NCBI GenBank assembly: GCA_020439945.1
Contig: JAGRPB010000008.1
Location: forward strand, 1-61,396
Origin: Verrucomicrobiia bacterium
Lineage (GTDB): Bacteria; Verrucomicrobiota; Verrucomicrobiia; Verrucomicrobiales; DEV007
Reading direction: 5' to 3'
Length of the DNA: 61,396 nt
Shown here: positions 1 to 8,416 of the stretch, piece after piece
Position numbering within the stretch: the first letter of the stretch is position 1
How the letters are laid out: each line of letters opens with the position of its first letter
The notes under the pieces: generated by a model
Databases searched by the model: none
Told to the model about the DNA's origin: nothing
What the model saw: only the letters and a program-made list of their open reading frames with translations
Translations under genes and position numbers: made by a program

Positions 1-1439
1 GGGATTCCGGCCATCCATGGCAGACGCGGTTTCGCGATCCCGTACCGGCGCAGGGAAATCGAACTCCCGATCGCGGCGCTCAACGGAATCACGAAAGCCA
101 TCGGTCCCTTGGTGAGAAACCCCAGGCCGAGGCAGAGAAAAAACATCCAGCCCCAGAACAGGGGGCGATGATTGGGTTCTCCGAACAGGTTTTCGGGTCG
201 CGAGCGCACGAGGCAGAAAATCGACGCCGTGATCCAGAAGGTGAGGTGCATGTCCGGAGTGAGCGTTCGCCCGAGAAACAGAAATAGCGGTGACGAGGCG
301 AGGATGATGAGGGCGTAGCGTTCGACGACGCGATCCTGAAACAACCGGCGGGCAATTCCCAGCGTCAGGAACAGCGTGGCGATGGCGGAAAGTGCCGAAG
401 GCAGCCGGGCGGCGATTTCGCTGGCTCCGAAAACTTTCTGCGAAATCGCGGTGAACCAGTAGATCATCGGGGGTTTCTGAAAATGAGGAATACCGTTGAG
501 TGAAGGCACGATCCAATCGCCTCCCGGTTCCGCCATCTCCCTGCCGATTTCGGCGTAGCGTCCCTCGTCCGGTTCCAGCAGGGGATAACTTCCGAGTTGG
601 GTCAGGAATACGATGGAGAGGCCCGTCAGGAGCATGGCGGTTTTGACTCCGCTTCCGCTTCCGCGCCCCCTTCCCGTTTCGGAGTCGGGCGGGGATTTTT
701 CCCCTGATGTTTCCAGGATCGGAAAGCGCCGGCGCGAGAACCACCAGACTCCCAGCAGGTCGAGCGCGGGCCGCCACAGCATCACCCGGAGGCCGTAATG
801 GGTTTGACCTCCCTGGCGCTCCCGGTGATCGACGGGGCATTCTTCGATCCGGTTTCCCGCCGCTTTCGCCAAGGCGGGAATGAATGAGTAGAGAGTGCGA
901 ATCGGAATCAACGAATCGACCACGCTTCGCCGAAATACCTTGAGGGCACATCCCGAGTCCGTGACTCCATCGTCGAGGATGGATCGACGGATCCGGTTCG
1001 CCAGTCGTGACATCCAACGTCGGAGCCGGCTGTCCCGCCGGTCGACGCGAACCCCGGAGACCAGATCCGCTCCGCTGCTTTCCAGTCTCTCGATCATGGC
1101 CGGGATGTCGCCCGGATTGTTCTGGCCATCGCCATCGAGAGTCACCAGGATCTCTCCTCTGGCCATGCGAAGTCCGTGGTAGAGCGCCGGCGCCTGTCCG
1201 CAATTCCGGGAAAAAGCGAGTATCCGAACTCGCCCGTCGCGCTCGGAGATCTTTCGGAGGATCTCGCCCGTCCGGTCCGTGCTTCCATCGTTGATGGCAA
1301 TGATCTCGCAGCGCTTTCCGGGCATGCTTGAGAGTGCCAGGAGGCAATGATCGAGAACCGGCTCGACGTTTTCTTCCTCATTGTGAAATGGCACCACGAT
1401 GCTGATGTGGCAGGCATTTCCAAGAGACGGTTTTGCCAT
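1..1439 (-). CDS. GT2-GT39 fusion glycosyltransferase (3' end beyond window)
   Basis: One uninterrupted reading frame of at least 479 residues runs off the left edge. Residues about 11-235 are a family 2 glycosyltransferase of the dolichol/undecaprenyl-phosphate sugar synthase type: ISIVVPFHNEEENV at the start, NDGSTDRT near 50, and the DxD-like metal site LDGDGQ at 101-106. The end of this domain (HRERQGGQTHYGLR, then VWWFSRRR) is typical of that family. A polar linker at about 243-268 leads to M269, where an ArnT/PMT-like GT39 membrane domain begins with EPDEGRYAEIGREM (Asp291-Glu292, the conserved acidic pair of the first periplasmic loop). The GT2 part should charge a polyprenyl phosphate and the GT39 part should transfer that sugar outside the membrane. 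The substrate cannot be told. The codon phase was checked across the junction and there is no stop. Confidence 0.85.
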   Translation of the reverse strand, partial: MAKPSLGNACHISIVVPFHNEEENVEPVLDHCLLALSSMPGKRCEIIAINDGSTDRTGEILRKISERDGRVRILAFSRNCGQAPALYHGLRMARGEILVTLDGDGQNNPGDIPAMIERLESSGADLVSGVRVDRRDSRLRRWMSRLANRIRRSILDDGVTDSGCALKVFRRSVVDSLIPIRTLYSFIPALAKAAGNRIEECPVDHRERQGGQTHYGLRVMLWRPALDLLGVWWFSRRRFPILETSGEKSPPDSETGRGRGSGSGVKTAMLLTGLSIVFLTQLGSYPLLEPDEGRYAEIGREMAEPGGDWIVPSLNGIPHFQKPPMIYWFTAISQKVFGASEIAARLPSALSAIATLFLTLGIARRLFQDRVVERYALIILASSPLFLFLGRTLTPDMHLTFWITASIFCLVRSRPENLFGEPNHRPLFWGWMFFLCLGLGFLTKGPMAFVIPLSAAIGSSISLRRYGIAKPRLPWMAGI

Positions 1440-1614
1440 GCCGGGTTGAACCGGGTGTCCCGTTTGGGGCGTCCGGGAGGTTTCGGCAGGCTCGGAAAGA
1501 TTGCTCGCGATCACCCCGGGAATATAGCAACCTACCGGTTATCGACTGATTAGCCGATCGACCCCAATTTGCCCACCTGAGATAATGATTCGGTAACCTG
1601 ATCAAGAAGCTGTG

Positions 1615-2505
1615 ATGCCAGATTGCCGGCTTGTCGTTTTCCAACTTTTGCCGCCATTGCCCGACTCATTTCCAACGAAACTCCTCACGAATTCCATTAT
1701 TCTCGCGGTGCTGGGCCTCTGTTCGCCCGCTGGTGCGCAGGAACTCCTCGATTCCACCACCGCCAAGCGCCTCATTCCCGCGACCGCCGCGCCCGAGGGT
1801 TCTCTGGAGATCTCGGTCGCCACCGAGTATGCCACTCTCAATTTCGACTACTCCCGGTTTAACGATGCGGGTGATCTTTTCGAGTTTCGGGCCCACGAGT
1901 TCCACACCTGGACGACGGATATCGAGATCGTCTTTGGTCTGCTCGAAGACCTCGAACTGACCGCCACGCTTCCACTCGTTCGGGCGAATTTCGAGGCCGC
2001 CGACAAAGATACGATCAGTCGCCGGCGGGAACGGAGTGAATTCGGAATCGGAGACGTCGAGATCGCGGCCAGCTACGGATTCGAATCGGAGGACGAGACG
2101 CTTCTCGCGCTGGTTTCTCTCGGCGCGGAGTTGCCCACCAACACGCTGGGATCATTTTTCGGAGGCGGGACCTCGGCCGGAATCGGAGTGGTCGAGGTGG
2201 AAAAATACTTTGGAGGATTCGGATGGGTTTGCGGCATCGAGACTCACCTCGAGGACCGGGACTGGACGCACGAATTCAGGGCCGGCGTCGCACTGGTCCC
2301 GACTCGCGATCTTTTCTGGCAGGCAATCTTCGCCCGCAATCCCTCCGAGGGAATCGATCGGATCGAGACCAACCTGGAGTATCTGGTTTCCGAAGAGCTC
2401 TCTCTGGAGTGTCTCTTTTCTCAGGAGATTTCCGGCAAAGAGAGGGAAACCATTGTCGGGATCGGAGTCACGTTCTTTTTCGAAAGTGCCGGCGAAGACG
2501 ATTGA
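1615..2505 (+). CDS. Putative outer-membrane beta-barrel protein
   Basis: The product of about 296 residues has a hydrophobic stretch (LLTNSIILAVLGLCSPAGAQ) that looks like a late signal peptide ending at AGAQ. It is followed by alternating strand-like segments such as LELTATLPLVRANF and IVGIGVTFFF. The pattern of a diagnostic 'low-resolution barrel' (FGLLEDLELTATLPL, GDVEIAASYGF) resembles the MetA-pathway/transporter-like barrel group (PF13557 type), but the match is by eye only. The start is uncertain: ATG at 1615 gives an unusually long polar leader, GTG at 1612 is adjacent, and an in-frame TTG near 1657 would give a neater signal peptide. It is divergent from the glycosyltransferase, with 175 bp between them. 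Confidence 0.6.
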   Translation: MPDCRLVVFQLLPPLPDSFPTKLLTNSIILAVLGLCSPAGAQELLDSTTAKRLIPATAAPEGSLEISVATEYATLNFDYSRFNDAGDLFEFRAHEFHTWTTDIEIVFGLLEDLELTATLPLVRANFEAADKDTISRRRERSEFGIGDVEIAASYGFESEDETLLALVSLGAELPTNTLGSFFGGGTSAGIGVVEVEKYFGGFGWVCGIETHLEDRDWTHEFRAGVALVPTRDLFWQAIFARNPSEGIDRIETNLEYLVSEELSLECLFSQEISGKERETIVGIGVTFFFESAGEDD

Positions 2506-2530
2506 TCCACTTGCGGGAGCCAGACGAGTA

Positions 2531-2566
2531 GACAGGGTCAGGTCCGCGACCTAACCCTCTTGAGTC
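2531..2566. repeat. Two-core ACCCTG element, copy 1 (inverted)
   Basis: CAGGGT at 2533 and ACCCTC at 2554 face each other with a 21-bp offset. The centre GGTCCGCGAC is shared with the copy at 57274. It lies between two convergent genes and supplies the last codons and stop of the minus-strand gene (ACT CAA GAG GGT TAG). See the finding on the element family. Confidence 0.75.
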
Positions 2567-2949
2567 TCGGCGGCGGGAGCGGAGTAGGACGGAATGCTCC
2601 AGCCGAATTTCCCGAAAAGGCCGGCGTAGGCGGCGACAAACCCGAGGGCGAGACCGACGATGACGGCGTTGCGGGGTGAGATCTTGCCGCTCTTGGCCAG
2701 ACCGAGGAGTGAGCCGAGGCCGAGCCAGAGGATCACTTTCAGGATGACCCAGACGGGGAAACCGTAGCCGTATTTGGCCACCATGCCGAAGCCGGAAATC
2801 AGGATCAGGATGAGGCCGACGCCGTGAAGGATGGCGACCATCTTCACCCGCGGCGCCTGTTGGTTGCCGTAGGTGAGAAATCCGCCGATGCCGGCGAAGA
2901 GGCAGAGAATGCCGATGACGTGGATGATTTTGTAAAACTCGGGAGACAT
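2551..2949 (-). CDS. Small integral membrane protein
   Basis: The 132-residue product has about four hydrophobic helices: HVIGILCLFAGIGGFLTY, VAILHGVGLILILISGFG, VWVILKVILWLGLGSLLG and AVIVGLALGFVAAYAGLFG. It has no signal peptide beyond the first helix. ATG at 2949 was chosen because it begins directly before the first helix; the frame is open further upstream to 3234, but that stretch has no sign of being coding. I do not recognise a characterised family. Its last residues (TQEG) lie inside a dispersed repeat element, so the C-terminus may have been altered by that element. It is convergent with the barrel gene. Confidence 0.7.
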   Translation of the reverse strand: MSPEFYKIIHVIGILCLFAGIGGFLTYGNQQAPRVKMVAILHGVGLILILISGFGMVAKYGYGFPVWVILKVILWLGLGSLLGLAKSGKISPRNAVIVGLALGFVAAYAGLFGKFGWSIPSYSAPAAETQEG

Positions 2950-3181
2950 GATGGTGGGTGGAGATGGAGATGAAACTCCCTTCAGACTAGCCAACTCTGG
3001 GACCTTGGAAAGGGCGAATTCGCGGGCGTGAGCGGGTTGAATGTTTCCGAAACTTGATCTCAACGGGGACAAAATGGCGACGGCTTCCCAATCTTTCATT
3101 AATGCGAAATTTTGCAAAAAAGCATTGCAATTATGAAAATTTATAGACAGGGTGAGGCAGTGCTCAACCAATTCACCTGCC

Positions 3182-3940
3182 ATGAAATTCGACCATCGTT
3201 CCTCTCTGTCTCTGCTCATCCTTCTCGCCGTCACCGCCTTGTCGCCCTCGTTTCTCCGGGCCGCGGACCGACCTGACCTGGTGGCGAATCCGTTTTTTGA
3301 AGTCAGTCAATCCAATGAATCGTCGCTCAACGACGCGATTCGCTACCTCCCGCGCCTCGGTCGCGGCTACGAGGATGCGCTTCCGGAACTCAGCGCCCTC
3401 CAGGAGCATCTGCTGGTCCACGAGCGGAAAATGCGTGGCGAAGGTTTGCCGGAATCACACCGGCGGCAGTTCGCGGCAAACTACCAGGCCATCGTGACGG
3501 CCATCGTGGATGACCGCATCACCATGGCCTATGGTCGCGAGCTGCTCGACGTGCATCGTCAGTTGCTCGACAAGGCTTATGCCTGGCAGCGCCGCCTGAA
3601 TCCGGATCCGCACTACGGCGAGGTGATCATCCTCGGCCTGGAAGAGATCCGCGATGAGTTGGTGAACAATGCGGAACCCCTCGCCGTCGTTCCGGAATGC
3701 GTTCGCACTCCGATCATCAAAGGGCACCTGCTCTGGATCGAGGAACTGATCCACAGCAGTTGCCACTGCCGCGCCCTGAACGCCGGCGAGCTGAATCGGC
3801 TCCGCATCAAGGCGGCCCGCCTGGAACGTTTCGAGTTCGCCTACAAGCGCAATGGTCACCTCACCTGCGTGGAGCGCGAGCAACTGCACGAGAGGCTCCT
3901 GGACCTCAACCGCGAGCTTTTCGATTCCCTGCGGTTCTGA
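3182..3940 (+). CDS. Secreted protein of unknown function
   Basis: The product of 252 residues starts with a clear signal peptide (MKFDHRSSLSLLILLAVTAL, then SPSFLRAAD), which favours ATG 3182 over an in-frame start at 3152. The mature part is rich in Glu, Arg and Leu and looks wholly helical, with repeated heptad-like stretches. It contains three cysteines in the second half (PECVRTP, SSCHCRAL) and a fourth near the C-terminus (LTCVERE). I recognise no family. The 232-bp divergent region upstream is A+T-rich between about 3095 and 3145 and probably holds promoters for both directions. Confidence 0.7.
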   Translation: MKFDHRSSLSLLILLAVTALSPSFLRAADRPDLVANPFFEVSQSNESSLNDAIRYLPRLGRGYEDALPELSALQEHLLVHERKMRGEGLPESHRRQFAANYQAIVTAIVDDRITMAYGRELLDVHRQLLDKAYAWQRRLNPDPHYGEVIILGLEEIRDELVNNAEPLAVVPECVRTPIIKGHLLWIEELIHSSCHCRALNAGELNRLRIKAARLERFEFAYKRNGHLTCVEREQLHERLLDLNRELFDSLRF

Positions 3941-4032
3941 AAACCTTTCCCGGGCGCGATTCGGGGGTTGCCACGGGGGGCGGGATTGGGGTTTTCTTTG
4001 CGGCTCGATCCTGTTTACTTTAAAAGATCATC

Positions 4033-6036
4033 GTGCCCCTGATTTTCCCGGAGATTTTTGAAAACAAACGCCGCCGCCGACGGCTCGTGTCGAGTGGTCT
4101 GCTGGCGGCGTTTCTCGTTTCGCTTTCGGGAACGGTGTTGATGGCTCAGGAGGCCGGGTTCACAGTGGCGAATGTTTCGGTCGATCCAGTTCCGGTCGAT
4201 CCGATTCCGCAGAATTTCGAGCTGTGGCAGGACAGCGAAGGCTTTCTCTGGCAATTGAATCGGCAGGGGGCGCTGGGGTCGGGGGACACCGCCTATTTTC
4301 AGACGGCGATGGCCCTTTTCATCAAGGGACAATCGTTTTCGCCGAGCGAGGCGACACGTCTCGATGGCGGCGAGGCCGGTGATGATGGCGCTCGCGTGGT
4401 GTTGTCGCAGAAAGGCGATGAACTGACGATCACTCGCGACCTGTGGTTCGATCGTGAGCGTGCCGGAGTGCGGGTCCTGGACGTGTTCGAAAACACGGGA
4501 TCGAGAACGGCGACCTTTCGGATCGACCTGAAGACGGCTTACCAGAATCCGTGGCAGGACCTGCACGGAACCGAGGGGCGCATTCTCGGCGCAAAACCGG
4601 GCGCGGGTCTGGGCGGTCGGGATTTCGGCGTGGTGGTGAAATTCAGCGCGGCGGAGGGCCGGCATGACACCTTGATCGTCACCTCCAGCGAACGCGACGC
4701 GCAACAGCCGATGATTTCCTTTGCCTCGAATCTTCGCGAGGTGACCTTGTCCTACGATCTCGAGATAGAGCCCGGCAAGAAGGCGGCGTTGCTCCACTGG
4801 GTGGCGCAGCGAAATCTCCAGGCCCCGGGCGATGCCGGGGAGGCGCTGAGACCATTTTACCAACGTCGTCAGCTGATGAATCCGGCGGTGACGGAGGCGC
4901 AGGCCGCGATGGTGAGAAATTTCGAAGCGCAGTCGTTTCCCAAACCGGGCGTTACGCCATTCGACCTCGAGGGGCTGGTCAGTCTCAACGCGGTGACGGA
5001 ATCGCTCGGCGTGGTGCGGCGGAACGAGGACGTGCTCTGGATTTCATCCGACAATCAACTGACCGGCAAGGTCAACGAAAAGGCGAGCCTGCGGGTGGCG
5101 ACGGAATGGGGCGAACGCGAGACGCCGATCGCCAAGGTGGCGGCGATCCAGGGTGGCAGCGGCCTGGGACGCACGCCGCGGGTGTTCCTGCGCGATGGTC
5201 GGGTCTGGGCGGGAAAAGTGACGCCGACGGACCTGACAATGAAGATTGCGGAAGGCTGGGAGGTGGAGGAATTGCAGCCGGAGGAAATCTCGCTGCTGCT
5301 CCTGGCGGTCGGCGCCGACGACGGGCGGCCTCCGAAGGGAGCGGGAGTGTTCGTGGAATTGCGCAGCGGTGACGTGCTCGCGGCGAAGGAAACGGAAGGG
5401 CAATCGCTCCGCATTCTGACCCCGTGGGGCGAGGACAGTGTGTCGTTCGAGCAGGTCCGGGAGCTTTCCTACTCGTCCGGTTCGTCGGCACCGCGATTCC
5501 GGTTGCTCCGTTCCGATGGCTCCCTGCTCACGGTCTTCCTGGGCAGCGACGATCTCGCGTTGGCGGAAGCCGGATCCTCCGCCGGAGAATCCGGCGCCGC
5601 GCTGGTGATTTCTCCCGTGGCGGTGGCCGGGGCCTGGAAGCCGGGCCAGAGAGTGGGACGTGCCGCCGGTGATCCGGCCGACGAGTGGTTCGACCTGGAG
5701 GATGCGGTGACTTCCCTGGGGCGGCAACTTCCGGATTCCGCCGTCCTCTTGTCGGGCAACAACCTGCTGGCCGGGCGGCTCGCGATGGAGCGGCTCAACC
5801 TCGTCTCGGGCACGGCGGTCACGCCGATCGATCCGGCGGAAATCGTCATGATGCGGCGATCGCTGGACACCGAATCCGACGCGGCTCCGGTTTTCGAAAT
5901 CGAGTTGTCGGGCGGAGAAGTTCTCACCGGTCGACTGCGGGAACGACTGTTTGAAATCGAGAGCGGCGAGAAACGCTGGCGGGTGCCGGCGGCTCATTTC
6001 ATCGCCTACCGTGTCAACGAAGCGCCGAGTGCCTGA
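4033..6036 (+). CDS. Large secreted protein, tandem paralogue A
   Basis: The product of 667 residues opens at GTG 4033 with a signal peptide (RRRRLVSSGLLAAFLVSLSG, then TVLMAQEA). Residues about 50-290 form one domain, and the rest is a series of small beta-rich modules of about 40 residues, for example VFLRDGRVWAGKV and VFEIELSGGEVLTGRL. These match modules in the next gene (VMLRDGQVFSGEI and VFRIELWGGGVLAGYL), so the two genes are clearly paralogous. The modules look like small SH3- or LSm-like barrels, but I cannot name a family. It heads a plus-strand run leading to the MoxR/VWA genes and is 14 bp from its paralogue. It probably acts in the periplasm or at the envelope. Confidence 0.75.
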   Translation: MPLIFPEIFENKRRRRRLVSSGLLAAFLVSLSGTVLMAQEAGFTVANVSVDPVPVDPIPQNFELWQDSEGFLWQLNRQGALGSGDTAYFQTAMALFIKGQSFSPSEATRLDGGEAGDDGARVVLSQKGDELTITRDLWFDRERAGVRVLDVFENTGSRTATFRIDLKTAYQNPWQDLHGTEGRILGAKPGAGLGGRDFGVVVKFSAAEGRHDTLIVTSSERDAQQPMISFASNLREVTLSYDLEIEPGKKAALLHWVAQRNLQAPGDAGEALRPFYQRRQLMNPAVTEAQAAMVRNFEAQSFPKPGVTPFDLEGLVSLNAVTESLGVVRRNEDVLWISSDNQLTGKVNEKASLRVATEWGERETPIAKVAAIQGGSGLGRTPRVFLRDGRVWAGKVTPTDLTMKIAEGWEVEELQPEEISLLLLAVGADDGRPPKGAGVFVELRSGDVLAAKETEGQSLRILTPWGEDSVSFEQVRELSYSSGSSAPRFRLLRSDGSLLTVFLGSDDLALAEAGSSAGESGAALVISPVAVAGAWKPGQRVGRAAGDPADEWFDLEDAVTSLGRQLPDSAVLLSGNNLLAGRLAMERLNLVSGTAVTPIDPAEIVMMRRSLDTESDAAPVFEIELSGGEVLTGRLRERLFEIESGEKRWRVPAAHFIAYRVNEAPSA

Positions 6037-6050
6037 TTCCGAGGAAGCCG

Positions 6051-8216
6051 ATGACACTCCGCCACCCTGTTCGCCCCATCGTTGCTGCCGCCGTCCTGTG
6101 GCTGACGATCAGCTGGACGTTGTCCGCCAAGGCACAGATTCGAATCTTCGGGAACAATCCTCCCATCGGCCAGGGCGGGGGAGCCCCGGGAGCGGCGATT
6201 CCGGGAGCGGCGCCGACGGTGCGCGGCGAAAAGCTGGTGCCGGCGGCGATGAACGTGATCACCGACAAGCAGGGCAACAGCTGGAACCTGGAACAGAATG
6301 GCACGCTCGGCCGGGTCGGCAACTCGATGGTCAACAGCGGCCTGACGCTCCTGATCAACAACCAGCAGTTCTACACCTACCAGCCGATGATGACGGCCGA
6401 CGGCAGCGAGTTCGTGCTCTTGAATCGGCCCAACTCCGGCTTGCCGGGCCTTCAGATCCTCCGTCGCATCCGGGTGATGGAAAAAGAAGGGGCGCTCCGC
6501 TTTCTTGAAGTGCTCACCAACAGCAACGCCAATGCCATCACCGTGAGCGTGGCCCTGCGGACGAACTTTTCCGGCAATTACAAGACCTACCTCACCGACC
6601 AGGGAAACAGCGGGGTGACCACACTCGGTCAGCGGGAGAGCGCGATCCTGGTCACGCCCGGATCGAACCAGTCGAACCGCGCCTTCGCCTTCACGCTCTG
6701 CGATCCGAAAAGCCCGGTGAAGCCGACCATTTCCAGTCAGAACAAGTACGGGCTGACCTTTCAATACAATCTCACCATTCCCGGCGGACAGACGGTCGCC
6801 ATCGCCCACGCCGTGTCCCAGTTGCCGACGCCACGCGAGTTCGATCGGCAGGCGCTGGCGAAAGTCTTCCGTCCCGTGTCGATCGATCGCCTGATGGGGA
6901 CGATCCCGCGGGAATTCCGGCCGCTCATGGTCAATGACGGCGGCAGCACCGACTGGTCGGGCGAATCCATGCTTCGTGGCGGCGCGGTTGCCGACCTGGG
7001 CGTGGATCGCGGGCGCCGGGATGTCCTCGCGCTTGGCGAACGGACGAGGCTGATTGGCTCCGCCAACTGCGCCGGTTTGAAAGTGGTGACGGCCTATGGC
7101 GAGGCGGAAGTCCCCTTCGAAACCGTCGCCGCCGTGGTGGGAGGAAATCGGGGACGACGCGACGTTTCCCGCGTGATGCTGAGGGACGGCCAGGTATTTT
7201 CCGGAGAAATCGAGGCGGCCGATCTGCGTTTTTCCATGGCCAGCGGGGGCAAGATGAATCTCCAGATCCCGAGTCTCGATCGGCTCGTCTGCGCCAAGGC
7301 GGATGCCGATGGGAGCTGGGACGCCGACGCGGTCGCGATGGTGGAAACCTACGGCGGCGACCGGCTGGCGGCGAATGGCAGCGAGGTTCCGATGCTGGAG
7401 GGCATGACACCTTGGGGACCGCTGGCCTTCTCGCTGGATGAAATCGTCTGGCTGGCCCCGATGGAGGACGAACCGGTGGGGCACTATGTGGAATTCAAGA
7501 ACGGCACCCGCTGCTACCTGTTTCTCGCCGGGGCACCGCTACGTCTTCAGTCAGATGTGTTCGGTGCCTGCGAACTGGATTCCGCCCAGGTGAAAGCCGT
7601 GGTGACGCGTGCCGCCCTCGATCGCGCTCGCGAAGCCGAGGAGCAGGGGCGGGCCGGCGCACTTTTCGCGGAGATGGGCTCTGATGCCGATTCCCAGCCG
7701 CCGACGCTGCATCCCTACGTGCTCGCGGCTGGAGGGCAACGTATCGTGGGCGACCTGGGCGAGTCCTCGCTTCACGTGCTGACGCACAGCGAGACCGTGC
7801 CGGTGGCGCCGCGGGAAATTCGCCGCATGGTGAACCTGACCGCCGCTGAAGGAGGGCAACCGGACGCGGCGGGGCCGGTTTTCCGGATCGAACTCTGGGG
7901 TGGGGGCGTGCTGGCCGGCTACCTCGGCGAGAGCGATCTGGAAATGCAGGTTCGCGGCGCATCATGGCGACTGCCGCTGACCGATTTGCGCGAGCTGGTG
8001 ACACCGGTGCCGCGTCTCACCGAGGGCGCGCAGCAGGACATCGCGCGGCTGATTCGCGAACTCGGTTCCGACGACTGGCAGACCCGGGAAAAAGCGACCG
8101 AGGAATTGCAGAGTTTCGGCTATCTCGCCCAATCGATCCTGCGCGAGGAACTCCGGACCAATCCGGATCCCGAAGTGCAGCGCCGGCTGGAGCGCATTCT
8201 CCTGAGCATTCAATGA
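6051..8216 (+). CDS. Large secreted protein, tandem paralogue B with HEAT-like tail
   Basis: The product of 721 residues has an N-terminal signal peptide (VRPIVAAAVLWLTISWTLSA, then KAQ). It has the same plan as the gene before it: an N-terminal domain (NSWNLEQNGTLG here, FLWQLNRQGALG there), then repeated beta modules. It differs in its end, residues about 665-721, a helical repeat (LIRELGSDDWQTREKATEEL, then RRLERILLSI) of the HEAT-like kind often attached to secreted PVC proteins. A Gly/Pro/Ala-rich stretch lies just after the signal peptide (about residues 40-60). Function is unknown. Co-orientation and close spacing suggest co-expression with paralogue A. Confidence 0.75.
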   Translation: MTLRHPVRPIVAAAVLWLTISWTLSAKAQIRIFGNNPPIGQGGGAPGAAIPGAAPTVRGEKLVPAAMNVITDKQGNSWNLEQNGTLGRVGNSMVNSGLTLLINNQQFYTYQPMMTADGSEFVLLNRPNSGLPGLQILRRIRVMEKEGALRFLEVLTNSNANAITVSVALRTNFSGNYKTYLTDQGNSGVTTLGQRESAILVTPGSNQSNRAFAFTLCDPKSPVKPTISSQNKYGLTFQYNLTIPGGQTVAIAHAVSQLPTPREFDRQALAKVFRPVSIDRLMGTIPREFRPLMVNDGGSTDWSGESMLRGGAVADLGVDRGRRDVLALGERTRLIGSANCAGLKVVTAYGEAEVPFETVAAVVGGNRGRRDVSRVMLRDGQVFSGEIEAADLRFSMASGGKMNLQIPSLDRLVCAKADADGSWDADAVAMVETYGGDRLAANGSEVPMLEGMTPWGPLAFSLDEIVWLAPMEDEPVGHYVEFKNGTRCYLFLAGAPLRLQSDVFGACELDSAQVKAVVTRAALDRAREAEEQGRAGALFAEMGSDADSQPPTLHPYVLAAGGQRIVGDLGESSLHVLTHSETVPVAPREIRRMVNLTAAEGGQPDAAGPVFRIELWGGGVLAGYLGESDLEMQVRGASWRLPLTDLRELVTPVPRLTEGAQQDIARLIRELGSDDWQTREKATEELQSFGYLAQSILREELRTNPDPEVQRRLERILLSIQ

Positions 8217-8380
8217 ACGAAGGAATCAACACCGCAGAGTCACCGGGATCACGCGAGGCTTGGGAAAACGCCTTTCGCGTTATCTTCCCGGCTGGATTTG
8301 CCGCCGGTTGGCGTGACGGTTGCGACATGAGAATGAATGAATTGAAGGGAGCCCGAATCCCGTCCGAAATTGGATCGTAT

Positions 8381-8416
8381 CCAACAGGGTTAAGATGACA
8401 ATCGAACAGGGTCAGA
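8381..8416. repeat. Two-core ACCCTG element, copy 2 (direct)
   Basis: CAGGGT occurs at 8385 and 8407, direct on this strand with a 22-bp offset. The start codon of the next gene (8395) lies between the cores, and the second core encodes residues 4-6 (GAA CAG GGT, Glu-Gln-Gly). Confidence 0.75.

Noticed and set aside
3095..3150. A specific sigma-70 promoter in the A+T-rich stretch before 3182
   Set aside because: Candidate -35 and -10 boxes are wrongly spaced (11 or 24 bp), so no exact promoter is claimed.
3141..3175. CAGGGT at 3148 as another copy of the two-core element
   Set aside because: No second core lies 21 or 22 bp away on either strand, so it is treated as a chance match.
6061..6100. 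ACCCTGTTC near the start of paralogue B as a core
   Set aside because: No partner at 21 or 22 bp; it encodes ordinary residues of the signal peptide.
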